Assembly (NCBI GenBank): GCA_964648505.1
Contig: CAZYMI010000007.1
Location: 1 to 64,000, forward strand
Length of the DNA: 64,000 nucleotides
From: CAZYMI01 sp964648505
Lineage (GTDB): Bacteria > Pseudomonadota > Alphaproteobacteria > Micavibrionales > Micavibrionaceae
Direction: 5' to 3'
The stretch's first letter is position 1. Every line of letters begins with the position of its first letter. The position numbers and the translations under genes are program-made. This document shows, piece by piece, positions 35,650-45,168 of the stretch. The notes under the pieces are model-generated. The model ran no database searches. It worked only from the letters and a program-made list of their open reading frames with translations, and was not told where the DNA came from.

Positions 35650-36546
35650 ATGAATATTAGTATTTTTAATCTTTTTCCAGACGATACGGCTTTACTTGCA
35701 AGCGGCTCCACAAGCGAGGTGTACGCCGATTCATCGCATGTCTGGAAACTTTATGAAGCACAAGCTTGGGATGAAGAATCGCCTGGTAAAAGAAGCTACG
35801 CAACAGAAGTTCTTATTCTTCGCTTACTCAAGGAACATGCTTTGGGCTTGCTGCCTTTTCCTGAATTACTTTCACATGGGGAAGTTTTGGAAACAGAAGA
35901 ACATTCGCACTATATTTATATGACACGCTGTTTGGGCGATCCTATGAATGATGCTTTAACTGAAAAACATGCGCATGCTATCGGGCGTATGATTGGCGTC
36001 TTTCATGGCCTTAGCGCACAATTCCCAAAACAAGAGTTAAGAAACATTCCCATCAACGCTTCGTTGGGTTTAAAGTTGCTTAATCAATCAACATTGCCGG
36101 GCGCACTTCTGGGAAAAATTGAAAACCTTGTTTCAAGATCTGGCTTTAATGCCCAAGATCTTGTTCTTACCCATGGTGATATTTATCCAGCAAATATAAT
36201 TTACACAGATCATTCCATTACTGGCCTTATTGATTTTGGCGAGTGCGGCTTTAATGTACGTGAAACAGACTTTTTATATTTTTGGGATTTTTATGGACCG
36301 CAATCGCCTGTTTTTCTTGAAATTGCTGATGGGTATTTTCAACAAACAGGGCGAGCCTTATCGAATGACCGCCTGAAAGCAGCTTATGCCCTAAATGGTT
36401 TGCTTGAAGTTGAAACTCTGATCAAAGCGGGTTACTACGACTATCATATTCAAGACAAAATTGATGATTTGTGCCAAAGGCTCAAAATCCTTATTTCCAA
36501 GTCGGCTCGACAATACAACCCCTCACCCAAACCTAAGCTTGGTTAG
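35650..36546 (+). CDS. Aminoglycoside phosphotransferase-fold protein
   Basis: The 298-residue protein has a protein kinase-like fold of the APH/choline kinase type. The catalytic loop is THGDIYPANIIY, and the metal-binding motif is GLIDFGECG. The natural substrate is unknown; a small-molecule or sugar kinase is as likely as antibiotic resistance. It sits on the plus strand between lpxC and ftsZ, so it interrupts an otherwise conserved minus-strand cluster. The stop is 25 nt from the ftsZ stop (convergent). Confidence 0.85.
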   Translation: MNISIFNLFPDDTALLASGSTSEVYADSSHVWKLYEAQAWDEESPGKRSYATEVLILRLLKEHALGLLPFPELLSHGEVLETEEHSHYIYMTRCLGDPMNDALTEKHAHAIGRMIGVFHGLSAQFPKQELRNIPINASLGLKLLNQSTLPGALLGKIENLVSRSGFNAQDLVLTHGDIYPANIIYTDHSITGLIDFGECGFNVRETDFLYFWDFYGPQSPVFLEIADGYFQQTGRALSNDRLKAAYALNGLLEVETLIKAGYYDYHIQDKIDDLCQRLKILISKSARQYNPSPKPKLG

Positions 36547-36571
36547 AAGAAAAGGCCTGTGTTCAGTTTGA

Positions 36572-38284
36572 TCAGCTGGCCTGCCTGCGTAAGAAAGCTG
36601 GGATATCCAGCTCAGATTCACCTGAAGCTGGTTTAGAAGGCTGATCCAGATTAAGCTTATCTTGCTGCGGGCGCACAGGTGGTTGAACCTGCTGCGGCCT
36701 TTCAGAAACAAGAGGCTGATCTTTTTGTGACGCTTGAAAAGAATCCACGCCATCATCTTCACGGTGCAAAAATCCACCCGTCAATCTTTCAAACAACGAT
36801 GGCGATTTTACTTTACGTGCCGTTGCGTGGGATTGCGCATAATTTTGTGTCTGCGGCGCATCGTAAACATGTTGTGTACGCTGTTGAGCAGGCTGCACTT
36901 CAGCAAAACTTGCGGGTGAATTTTGGATATGATTTTGTTGCGCCGCTGCAGTAAAAATTTGCGGCGCCTGAACAACACGCTGAGGTTGCTGTTGAACAGG
37001 CTGTGTCAGCGGCAAGTTCATTTCAAATAAATGAGATGTTGCGCCGATTTCTTCAACCGGCACTTCAACTGGCTTAGGGGGAATAAATGTATCCTGAAAA
37101 CGTGCAGCTTTAGGCTTTTCTGCAACTGGCTGAGCGACTTGCACCTCTGGGGTAAAGCTTGGCACGCGTGCTGGAGCAGCAGGGGCATAGCTTTGGGCAA
37201 ATGTGGAATATGTGCGCGGTGTTGCTGGCTTTGCAACAGGTGCTTGAATTTCACGCGCCCGCGATTCAGCCGGTGCCCATCCGCTTGTAGACACCGGTTT
37301 CGACTTTTTTTCAGTTTGCCCATCGATACCCGTTGCAAGAACCGTAACACGCATCAAACCTTCAAGGCCCTCATCAAAAGTAGATCCAAAAATAATATTC
37401 GCGTTCTGGTCCACTTCATCACGGATACGGTTACATGCTTCGTCTACTTCAAATAAAGTCATGTCATAACCGCCGGTAACATTAATAATAACGCCACGAG
37501 CCCCCTTCATCGACACATCATCAAGAAGCGGATTATTAATCGCAGACTCAGCTGCCTGCATGGCACGCTTATCGCCCGTAGCCTCACCCGTACCCATCAT
37601 TGCTTTACCCATTTCAGTCATCGCTGATCTGATATCGGCAAAATCAAGATTAATTAACCCGGGCATGACCATCAGGTCGGTCACACCCCGAACGCCGGAC
37701 TGCAAAACAGAATCGGCCATACGGAACGCTTCGGCAAAGGTCGTTTTTTCATTAGCAACCCGAAATAAATTCTGGTTTGGAATAACAATCAGCGTATCAA
37801 CATATTGCTGCAGTTCGGCAATACCCTCTTCGGCCATTTTCATACGCATTGTGCCTTCAAAATGGAAAGGCTTTGTCACAACCCCAACAGTAAGAAGGCC
37901 GCGTTCACGCGCTGCGCGCGCGATAACAGGGGCTGCGCCTGTGCCTGTTCCGCCACCCATGCCTGCTGTAATAAAAGCCATATTCGCCCCATCAAGAAAA
38001 GCAATGACATCATCAATGCTTTCTTCCGCAGCCGCTTGGCCTACCTGAGGTTTAGCCCCTGCACCAAGGCCACCTGTTACTTGCGTACCAAGCTGCAGTT
38101 TTTTTGTTGCGCGCGAATTGCTCAGCGCTTGGGAGTCTGTGTTGCAAACAACAAAATCAACCCCTTCAAGGCCCGAGGCAATCATGTTGTTAACCGCATT
38201 TCCACCAGCGCCGCCAACACCGACCACTGTAATTTTTGGTGACATTTTTTTAACCTCTGGTTGTTGCATACGAATATTAATCAT
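36572..38284 (-). CDS. ftsZ: Cell division protein FtsZ
   Basis: FtsZ is the tubulin-like GTPase that forms the Z ring. In the 570 residues the core (about 14-325) has VGVGGAGGNAVNNMI and the tubulin signature GGGTGTGAAP (110-119). A long, disordered, glutamine- and proline-rich linker covers about 330-555. The C-terminal peptide ELDIPAFLRRQ binds FtsA and other partners. The start MINIRMQQPEV matches the alphaproteobacterial N-terminus and has AGGAGG upstream. The last gene of the dcw unit, it is set apart from ftsA by 245 nt that hold its own promoter. Confidence 0.98.
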   Translation of the reverse strand: MINIRMQQPEVKKMSPKITVVGVGGAGGNAVNNMIASGLEGVDFVVCNTDSQALSNSRATKKLQLGTQVTGGLGAGAKPQVGQAAAEESIDDVIAFLDGANMAFITAGMGGGTGTGAAPVIARAARERGLLTVGVVTKPFHFEGTMRMKMAEEGIAELQQYVDTLIVIPNQNLFRVANEKTTFAEAFRMADSVLQSGVRGVTDLMVMPGLINLDFADIRSAMTEMGKAMMGTGEATGDKRAMQAAESAINNPLLDDVSMKGARGVIINVTGGYDMTLFEVDEACNRIRDEVDQNANIIFGSTFDEGLEGLMRVTVLATGIDGQTEKKSKPVSTSGWAPAESRAREIQAPVAKPATPRTYSTFAQSYAPAAPARVPSFTPEVQVAQPVAEKPKAARFQDTFIPPKPVEVPVEEIGATSHLFEMNLPLTQPVQQQPQRVVQAPQIFTAAAQQNHIQNSPASFAEVQPAQQRTQHVYDAPQTQNYAQSHATARKVKSPSLFERLTGGFLHREDDGVDSFQASQKDQPLVSERPQQVQPPVRPQQDKLNLDQPSKPASGESELDIPAFLRRQAS

Positions 38285-38388
38285 TTTTTATGCCTCCTCA
38301 TCCCCGAAAGCGATTTTATAAAATAGTGGCCGAACTGGCCGTGAATTTTTTGAACCGTTCTTATTTTTTGAATGATCTGAAACCCTTG

Positions 38389-38440
38389 GAATCCTTGGGT
38401 ATAAACCGACTCACTTCTGCTATTCTGACCCCCCAGATTC
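38389..38440. promoter_or_regulatory. ftsZ: GANTC cluster in ftsZ promoter region
   Basis: Three GANTC sites lie within 52 bp: GAATC at 38389-38393, GACTC at 38408-38412 and GATTC at 38436-38440. The last falls in the spacer of the predicted ftsZ promoter. GANTC is the target of the CcrM methylase in alphaproteobacteria and is read by GcrA; a cell-cycle role here is an inference. Confidence 0.6.
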
Positions 38441-38450
38441 AGCGTGTCAA
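38422..38450 (-). promoter_or_regulatory. ftsZ: Predicted ftsZ promoter
   Basis: On the minus strand: TTGACA (38445-38450), 17-nt spacer, CAGAAT (38422-38427). The -35 box is perfect and the -10 box matches at four of six positions. The expected start near 38415 gives a leader of about 130 nt before ftsZ. Confidence 0.55.
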
Positions 38451-38456
38451 ACAGTG

Positions 38457-38479
38457 TTTCCACAGAAATCTGTGGAAAA
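38457..38479. promoter_or_regulatory. Inverted DnaA-box-like repeat upstream of ftsZ promoter
   Basis: TTTCCACAG (38457-38465) and CTGTGGAAA (38470-38478) form a perfect 9-bp inverted repeat with a 4-nt spacer. On the minus strand TTTTCCACA (38471-38479) fits the relaxed DnaA box TTWTNCACA. The other arm differs at one position. It lies just upstream of the -35 box. Confidence 0.5.
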
Positions 38480-38529
38480 GTGTATAATTATACTCACAGC
38501 CCTGTGAACAAGGCTAAAAAACGCAAACC

Positions 38530-39801
38530 CTACCAGTTTTCTTTAAGCCAGCGTTTAACGCGATCAAATACGCTTCCCTGCTCAACTTGTGAAACAACCT
38601 CGCCGGGCATCTCATCAGACCGCTGGGTGACATAGGTTAAAAGACCTGCTGTTGTAGAAAAAGCGGGGCCTGAAACAGCTTCAGCAAGCCCATCAAGCCG
38701 GATTGGGCGCCCAAGTCGCACCTGTTTATCCATGACAAGCTGGGCAAGATCACGCAGACCAGGTAATTGCGATGCGCCCCCTGTTAACACCACGCGACGT
38801 CCGGCCAAAGCGCCGACACCGCTATCTTGCAATCTTGCGCGCAACATTTCAAAAATTTCTTCAACACGCGGCTGAATAATACCCACCAGCAAAGAACGCG
38901 GCACATGATTGGGCATCTGCTGATCTAACTCACCCAAAGGCGGCACATCAATCAACTCGGAATCATCGCTCGATGTTGCCATGGCGCTTCCGTATAAATT
39001 TTTCAGCCGTTCTGCTGCATGAAGCGATGTGGTAAGGCCTTGTGCAATATCAGATGTTACGTGCTGGCCGCCAACAGGAACCGCGCTTGTATAAATCATC
39101 TGCTTTCCGCGAAACACTGCAAGTGATGTAACACCGCCACCCATATCAATAACAGTACACCCTAAATCCATTTCATCATCCACAAGGGAAGCAAGCCCCG
39201 CCGCATAAGGGGAAGAACACAACGCAGTCACATCCAGATACGCACGATCAATACATGTTGCCAAATTTTTCAGTGCCGACAAATCACCTGAAACAATGTG
39301 CGTGCCCACCTGTAAATTCTGACCATACATACCTTGAGGATCTTGAACGCCTTCATGCCCATCAATCATATAATGAGTTGGAATGGTGTGAATTAATTCG
39401 TGGGCAGGGGAAATAACGCTGTCTTGCGCTTTTACAAGAGCGCGCCTTACGTCATTTTCTGTGACCTCATGCCCAAGAACCTGAACATCAACTTGCATCG
39501 ACCGGGAAAGTGTATGCACGCCCGGCACATTAACAATCACCTCGCGCAAGGGATATCCGCGCATAATTTCAACGGCCATATGTTCTGCTGCATGAACGGC
39601 TGAACGAATAGCGTTTTCTGCCGCAACCAGATCAATAATAGTGCCCGATTTTATTCCTGCTGACGCCTGATGACCAATACCAACAACTTCGATCTTCCCC
39701 GCGTCATCAACAGTACGGCCAATAAAACAGGCGATTTTACTGCTGCCTATATCGAGCGCCGCTATCACTGATCCGCGTGCAGGGGGCTTACCCTTCATCA
39801 C
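38530..39801 (-). CDS. ftsA: Cell division protein FtsA
   Basis: FtsA is the actin-like ATPase that tethers FtsZ to the membrane. In 423 residues: the phosphate-1 motif AALDIGSSKIACFIG, the 1C domain, the phosphate-2 motif CTVIDMGGGVTSLAVF, the adenosine motif VVLTGGASQLPG, and a C-terminal amphipathic helix (FDRVKRWLKENW). The start overlaps ftsQ by 4 nt. 245 nt separate it from ftsZ. Confidence 0.98.
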   Translation of the reverse strand: MMKGKPPARGSVIAALDIGSSKIACFIGRTVDDAGKIEVVGIGHQASAGIKSGTIIDLVAAENAIRSAVHAAEHMAVEIMRGYPLREVIVNVPGVHTLSRSMQVDVQVLGHEVTENDVRRALVKAQDSVISPAHELIHTIPTHYMIDGHEGVQDPQGMYGQNLQVGTHIVSGDLSALKNLATCIDRAYLDVTALCSSPYAAGLASLVDDEMDLGCTVIDMGGGVTSLAVFRGKQMIYTSAVPVGGQHVTSDIAQGLTTSLHAAERLKNLYGSAMATSSDDSELIDVPPLGELDQQMPNHVPRSLLVGIIQPRVEEIFEMLRARLQDSGVGALAGRRVVLTGGASQLPGLRDLAQLVMDKQVRLGRPIRLDGLAEAVSGPAFSTTAGLLTYVTQRSDEMPGEVVSQVEQGSVFDRVKRWLKENW

Positions 39802-40664
39802 ATATCTCCGGCTGCAGGTGAAGAATGCGCCCGCGTTGACGTTAATTCCCTCAGGCTACTTTCCAACTTTTCTTCACGCGCGCGTACAACAATACGGGAT
39901 TGTTCCCGTAGATCAATTGTCTGCAAGGCTGTGTCCATCAGGCCGTCTTTTTTATGCGCATCAACAAGGCGGGATAAAGCAAGGGCTGTATCTTCTTCAG
40001 GCAGACGCACAATTGTGCCGCACTTCAAAAGCAAATCCCACCGCCGGTCACCGACCCAGCTTGCAGATTCAAGCCTTTGCTTAATATCCGGCTGAGCAGA
40101 TAAAAGCGTTATCAGATCAGATGCTTTTTGAGGTGCATTTGTGCCCGTTAAAATCAAAAAATTCTGATACTCTGCAAGATTAGCTTCAGATAAAAGCGTG
40201 CCATCTTCGGCAATCAGTCCAAGTTTTCCATCACGCGACCACAAGGCAAAAGGTTTGCGTTCTTCAAGGCTGATATAAATAGTATCCGGAAGCCGTCTTT
40301 CCACACGCGCTGCGCGCACCCAAGGCACTGTTTGCAACATGGCTTGAACGGTCGATGGATCAAACGCAAAAATTGGATCATCTTTTTCCATGTTTACAAG
40401 GGCTTTGATCAGATCTGCATCAACATGATTGCGCCCTTCAACAAAAATATTCTTCACTTTAAACCCGGCTGACCCCAAGGCTACAACCGTTTCCGCCCGG
40501 CCCCATTCCCGGGCCTGGTCTACAAAGCCAGACAGCCAAAGCCACGCGCCTGCCCATAAAATGAGCGCGCCAATCCCTGCCCGCTTGGCATAGCGGATCA
40601 GGCGGGATTTTAAGCCGTCTTCCGGATGGCGTCCGGCGCGGCGGATAAAGCTTGAACGTCGCAT
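39798..40664 (-). CDS. ftsQ: Cell division protein FtsQ
   Basis: FtsQ is a bitopic inner-membrane protein that links early and late division proteins. I chose the ATG at 40662-40664 (288 residues; MRRSSFIRRAGRHPEDG). A GTG at 40706 is possible but would extend further into ddl. A basic tail is followed by one membrane helix (about GIGALILWAGAWLWLSGFV), the POTRA domain (FKVKNIFVEGRNHVDADLI) and the beta domain. It overlaps ddl by 55 nt and ftsA by 4 nt. Confidence 0.93.
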   Translation of the reverse strand: MRRSSFIRRAGRHPEDGLKSRLIRYAKRAGIGALILWAGAWLWLSGFVDQAREWGRAETVVALGSAGFKVKNIFVEGRNHVDADLIKALVNMEKDDPIFAFDPSTVQAMLQTVPWVRAARVERRLPDTIYISLEERKPFALWSRDGKLGLIAEDGTLLSEANLAEYQNFLILTGTNAPQKASDLITLLSAQPDIKQRLESASWVGDRRWDLLLKCGTIVRLPEEDTALALSRLVDAHKKDGLMDTALQTIDLREQSRIVVRAREEKLESSLRELTSTRAHSSPAAGDM

Positions 40665-41584
40665 GGTTTGGACTTTAGTTTCGCGGTTTCTACAAGGTGT
40701 CTGCACAAGCCAGAAAAGCTCATGCCGTTATAAATAACCTGTGACGGGCCGATTGATTCGGCCGTCAGCCCAGGTTGTGTGTTAATTTCAAGGAAAACAA
40801 GGCCGTCTGCGCCCTTGCTGTCATCAAAACGGAAATCGCAACGCGCAAGTCCCGAACACCCCAACACATTATAGACGCGCTGCGCATAATCAAGGGCTGT
40901 ATCGTAAACGCCTTGAGCAATTTGTGCGGGCATAACAAGTTCGGTACGGTTATCTTTATACTTGGCTTCATAATCAAAAAAGCGGGTGTGAGATATAATT
41001 TCTGTAACTGCCTGCGCTTTACCATCAAGCACCGCGACTGTCAGTTCACGCCCGGGGATATATTGCTCTATCAAAACCTCATCACCAAAGGTCCATGTTG
41101 ATACATCCAAAGGGAGCTGGTTTTCGTTATCCATGATAATGCGCACGCCAACGCTTGACCCCTCATTGGTAGGCTTTACAACATAAGGCGGCGGCATAAC
41201 ATGGCCTGCCAGAACTTGGCTTTTTGTTGCCACTTTTCCAGCAGCCACGCGAACACCTACAGAATGCGCCAACACTTTTGCAATTGGTTTATCCATCCCC
41301 ACAGCAGACGCTAAAACGCCAGAATGAGTATAAGGAATTTCAAGCATTTCAAGAACGGCTTGTATCACACCATCTTCACCGCCCTGCCCATGCAGATTAT
41401 TAAAAACGGCATCTGGCTTCGGGGTTAATTGCGCGATCAATAACGGTAGGTCATGCGTGACATCAATCACTTTGACATTATATCCAGCTTCTATCAGCGC
41501 CTCTTCAACTTTACGGCCCTTGGTTAAAGATACCTCGCGTTCTGCAGACCACCCACCAAGTAGTAACGCTACATTTTTTCTCAT
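40610..41584 (-). CDS. ddl: D-alanine-D-alanine ligase
   Basis: Ddl joins two D-alanines for the peptidoglycan stem. The 324-residue ATP-grasp enzyme has LLGGWSAEREVSL at the N-terminus, NLHGQGGEDGVIQAVLE, the substrate loop VVKPTNEGSSVGV, and the catalytic VFLEINTQPGLTAES with the metal-binding asparagine. It overlaps murB by 4 nt and ftsQ by 55 nt. Confidence 0.97.
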   Translation of the reverse strand: MRKNVALLLGGWSAEREVSLTKGRKVEEALIEAGYNVKVIDVTHDLPLLIAQLTPKPDAVFNNLHGQGGEDGVIQAVLEMLEIPYTHSGVLASAVGMDKPIAKVLAHSVGVRVAAGKVATKSQVLAGHVMPPPYVVKPTNEGSSVGVRIIMDNENQLPLDVSTWTFGDEVLIEQYIPGRELTVAVLDGKAQAVTEIISHTRFFDYEAKYKDNRTELVMPAQIAQGVYDTALDYAQRVYNVLGCSGLARCDFRFDDSKGADGLVFLEINTQPGLTAESIGPSQVIYNGMSFSGLCRHLVETAKLKSKPCDVQALSAAPDAIRKTA

Positions 41585-42564
41585 TGCAAACTTCCTTTTG
41601 TATATGAAATAGTTTCACCGCCCTTAAATTCCCCCAGCCGCTTAATTTCCCAACGCAGACTAATACCAAATTTTTCAAATACACGACGCCGAATATCTTC
41701 CCCAAGCTTTTCAAGTTCAAAAGCGGATGCGCTACCATTATTGATCATAAAATTACAATGTAAATCCGACATCATCGCATCACCAATCTTATAACCACGA
41801 CCGCCCACCTGATCAATCAATTGCCATGTTCTGGTTTCAGGTGGTAAGGAAGCCACTATCAGTTCTTGTGCAGACGGATTAGCAAAAGTGGACCCGCCTG
41901 TACGCGCCCGAATAGGCTGGGTTGCCGCCCGTTTTTCACGAATCTCAGCGATTTTTGCTTCAATTTTTTCACGATTAGATTCTATGCCTTGAAAAATCGC
42001 CCCAGTAAAAATCAGATCATCAGGCATCTCGATATGCCTGTAACTCATACCCAAAGCTGATACAGGTAAGCGGTGCATAAACCCTGACCGATCGATTGCT
42101 TCAGCTTCAACTAAAATATTTTTTACTTCTGTGCCATAAGCCCCAGCATTCATTCGCAAGCCCCCGCCTACGGTACCCGGCACGCCTGATAAAAATTCTA
42201 ATCCGCCAATATTCCATTGGGCCGCCTGTTCTGCCACATTTAAATCCAGGCAAGCAGCCCCTGCAAATATCCGATGATCTTCCTCTGCTTCGATAACATT
42301 AAAATCACGACCAAGCCTGATTACAACACCTTGTATTCCCCCGTCTCGTACAATCACATTTGACATGACACCCAAAACGGTGATCGGAACATCTGACGGG
42401 CACGCCCCCAAAAAAGCAGAAAGATCTGCACGATCGGCAGGCTTGAACAATATTTCTGCGCGTCCACCTGTTCGAAACCAGCCTACTTCACCAAGCGCAG
42501 CGTTTTCTGTGTAACGCCCACGCACTGGGGGCAATTGTTGAATGTTCAAAGCAGGATCAGCCAT
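41581..42564 (-). CDS. murB: UDP-N-acetylenolpyruvoylglucosamine reductase
   Basis: MurB reduces the enolpyruvyl group with FAD and NADPH to give UDP-MurNAc. I chose the ATG at 42562-42564, 327 residues, which overlaps murC by 8 nt; the frame runs on to 42669 but into murC. FAD-domain segments are WFRTGGRAEILFKP and LEFLSGVPGTVGGGLRMNAG; the proton-donor serine lies in GGSTFANP. One oddity: the usual GxGSN turn reads GVMSNVIVRDGG, with methionine in place of the second glycine. Confidence 0.96.
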   Translation of the reverse strand: MADPALNIQQLPPVRGRYTENAALGEVGWFRTGGRAEILFKPADRADLSAFLGACPSDVPITVLGVMSNVIVRDGGIQGVVIRLGRDFNVIEAEEDHRIFAGAACLDLNVAEQAAQWNIGGLEFLSGVPGTVGGGLRMNAGAYGTEVKNILVEAEAIDRSGFMHRLPVSALGMSYRHIEMPDDLIFTGAIFQGIESNREKIEAKIAEIREKRAATQPIRARTGGSTFANPSAQELIVASLPPETRTWQLIDQVGGRGYKIGDAMMSDLHCNFMINNGSASAFELEKLGEDIRRRVFEKFGISLRWEIKRLGEFKGGETISYTKGSLQ

Positions 42565-44020
42565 GCACACCCGCTTTCTTTGATGAAACAAAAAGCGTAT
42601 CAAGTTGCGCTGGAAGAGCCTGCGCCCAAGATGTGATATTCCCTGCGCCCAAACAAATAACAAAATCATCTGGCTGGATAAGGCTGATCAACAGTCGTGG
42701 TAAATCATTTGCATGTTCAAGCGCATAGACATTTTTATGGCCATGCCTTTTAAGGCCTTCACAAAAAGTATTTTTATTAACCCCTTCAATCGGCGCTTCA
42801 CCTGCGGCATAAACATCAGCAATAATGACCGCATCCGCATCATGAAGGCATGAACAAAATTCTTCAAACAAAGATGCTAAACGTGTATAGCGATGCGGCT
42901 GCACAACTGCAATCATTTTACCCTTTGTCCCCGAAAGTGCCTGGCGCCCCGCTTTTAAGACTGCCGTAATTTCAACGGGATGATGCCCATAATCATCAAT
43001 AATGGTAACGCCGTAACTTACACCTGTGCGTGTAAAGCGACGCTTCACACCCTGAAAACTTGATAAAGCCTGCTTCATCAGCGCAGCCGGCACATTTTTT
43101 TTGCGTGCAATCGCTAACGCGACCAATGCATTTTGCACATTATGCTGACCCATCATCGGTAAAAATAAATCGCGCACAGTTTCTTCTTGGTCCCCTGTCA
43201 CACTGGAAGAAAACACCACATCAAAACTTGAACCATCTTTACCTGAACGAATATTAAAGCCCTTTACATCCGCCTGTGCATTAAACCCATAGGTAACAAT
43301 ACGTCTGTCGCTTATCTGCGCTACAAGGGACTGAACTTCGCTGTGATCTGTGCACAAAACAGCGAAACCATAAAAAGGAATGTTTTCAACAAACGTTCTA
43401 AATGCATGACGAATTTCATCAAAGTTAGCGTAATGATCCATATGTTCTGGATCAATATTTGTCACAACAGCAATAGTCGCAGGCAAACGCGTGAAAGACC
43501 CGTCGCTTTCATCTGCTTCAACCACCATCAAATTAGATTTACCAAGCCGCGTATTAGTACCATACGCATGAACAATACCTCCATTAATAACAGTTGGATC
43601 AAGCCCACCTACTTCAAGCATATGCCCAACCAGCGACGTTGTGGTTGTTTTGCCATGTGTACCCGCAACAGCAATAGCGCTTCGCATGCGCATTAATTCC
43701 GCAAGCATATCTGCACGTTTGATAACTGGAATATTCTTTGCCCGGGCTGCATCAACTTCTGCATTGCCCGCTTTAATTGCAGTAGATGTGACAACAACAT
43801 AAGGAAGTTCACCAGAAGGCGATTGAATATTCTCCGCCGCATGCCCAACAATGGCACGAATATTTTTTTTATTCAGTCGCTCAATATTATAGCCATCTGC
43901 AGCGTCAGATCCTTGAACATGATAACCCAGATCATGTAACACTTCGGCAATGCCGCTCATGCCAATGCCGCCAATGCCAACAAAGTGTATAAAACCGATA
44001 TCTTGGGCTTGTGAAAACAT
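42557..44020 (-). CDS. murC: UDP-N-acetylmuramate-L-alanine ligase
   Basis: MurC adds L-alanine to UDP-MurNAc. The 487 residues have the N-terminal GIGGIGMSGIAEVLHDLGY, the ATP loop VAGTHGKTTTTSLVGH, EADESDGSF, and the C-terminal IIDDYGHHPVEI segment. All are diagnostic for MurC over the other Mur ligases. It overlaps murB and is 29 nt after murG, the widest gap from mraZ to ftsA. Confidence 0.98.
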   Translation of the reverse strand: MFSQAQDIGFIHFVGIGGIGMSGIAEVLHDLGYHVQGSDAADGYNIERLNKKNIRAIVGHAAENIQSPSGELPYVVVTSTAIKAGNAEVDAARAKNIPVIKRADMLAELMRMRSAIAVAGTHGKTTTTSLVGHMLEVGGLDPTVINGGIVHAYGTNTRLGKSNLMVVEADESDGSFTRLPATIAVVTNIDPEHMDHYANFDEIRHAFRTFVENIPFYGFAVLCTDHSEVQSLVAQISDRRIVTYGFNAQADVKGFNIRSGKDGSSFDVVFSSSVTGDQEETVRDLFLPMMGQHNVQNALVALAIARKKNVPAALMKQALSSFQGVKRRFTRTGVSYGVTIIDDYGHHPVEITAVLKAGRQALSGTKGKMIAVVQPHRYTRLASLFEEFCSCLHDADAVIIADVYAAGEAPIEGVNKNTFCEGLKRHGHKNVYALEHANDLPRLLISLIQPDDFVICLGAGNITSWAQALPAQLDTLFVSSKKAGVHG

Positions 44021-44049
44021 CTTAAAACTCTTTTGTTTTTATTCTAACG

Positions 44050-45168
44050 TTATTCGTCTTGAATCTGCCAGTTTTTAGCAATCGACATGACGAGATTCCC
44101 AAGTTTACGCGCAGCATCGGGTCGTCCGCAACTACGTGCTTTTTCAGCTGCTCTAAACAGAGTTTCAGGATTTTGTAGTAAAACCTCAAGCCGGTTGGCC
44201 AAAGCCTCTGGGGTAAAGCCATCTTCTGTCATCACCCAGGCCCCACCTGCATCAGAAACGACATCTGCGTTAACCTTTTGCTGCTGATCGGTATGATGGG
44301 GATAAGGCACAAAAATAGCCGGACGGCCTGCTGTTGTCACCTCGGCCACTGTGCTTGCCCCAGACCGGCCAATCAGGAGATGACACGCTGCCAGTTCAGA
44401 CGGTATGTCTTCAAAAAAATGTTGTAAGCGGGCTTTAACACTTAACTTCTCATAAAAAGCCTGAGTGTCCGGAAGATCTTCAAGACGAACCTGTTGAACA
44501 ACATCAAGCCGCAGCCGATCTTCAATTCTAAGTCTTGAAATCGCTTCAGGTACAATCAACGAGAAAATCCGCGCGCCCAGTGAACCGCCAAGAATCAAAA
44601 GATGAATCTTTCCATCTTGTATAAGCGGCGGGTACGGTTGGGAAAACAATGAAACAATGGCGGGGCGGACCGGATTACCTGTAATGGTTGTTTTTGATTG
44701 AAACCGATCGGGAATATTCTTCAATAAAGGCAAGGACAAAGCGATTGCACGAGCTTTTTCAGCAAGCATCTGGTTTGCCTTACCCATCTGGCCATTTTGT
44801 TCATGGAGGAGTGTTGGAATACTCATTTTCTGTGCCGCATAAACAGCCGGAAAAGAAGGATACCCCCCAAAACCAACAACCACACAAGGCTTAAGCGATC
44901 TTAAAAGTAAGAACGCTTTTACAATGCCGAGTGAAAGTGCAGTTAGATCTTTTATTTTAGCAATTAACCCCGCACGCAGCGTGCCTGATGGCAATATATG
45001 AAAGATCACTTCAGGAATATAGTTTTGGTAATGCGCAGCGCGTGTGTCTGTAACAATCTGTACATCAAAACCGCGTGATTTTAAATCTTGTGCCAAAGCG
45101 ACTGCTGGAAACATATGCCCACCTGTGCCCCCGGCAGATAAAACAATCAAATCTTTTTTTACGACCAT
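44050..45168 (-). CDS. murG: UDP-GlcNAc transferase MurG (lipid II synthase)
   Basis: MurG adds GlcNAc to lipid I on the inner face of the membrane, making lipid II. The 372-residue GT-B enzyme has the first G loop LSAGGTGGHMFPAVALAQDL, a second-domain loop LGGSLGARIFS, and the nucleotide-binding LIGRSGASTVAEVTTAGRPA. It overlaps ftsW by 10 nt. Confidence 0.98.
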   Translation of the reverse strand: MVVKKDLIVLSAGGTGGHMFPAVALAQDLKSRGFDVQIVTDTRAAHYQNYIPEVIFHILPSGTLRAGLIAKIKDLTALSLGIVKAFLLLRSLKPCVVVGFGGYPSFPAVYAAQKMSIPTLLHEQNGQMGKANQMLAEKARAIALSLPLLKNIPDRFQSKTTITGNPVRPAIVSLFSQPYPPLIQDGKIHLLILGGSLGARIFSLIVPEAISRLRIEDRLRLDVVQQVRLEDLPDTQAFYEKLSVKARLQHFFEDIPSELAACHLLIGRSGASTVAEVTTAGRPAIFVPYPHHTDQQQKVNADVVSDAGGAWVMTEDGFTPEALANRLEVLLQNPETLFRAAEKARSCGRPDAARKLGNLVMSIAKNWQIQDE

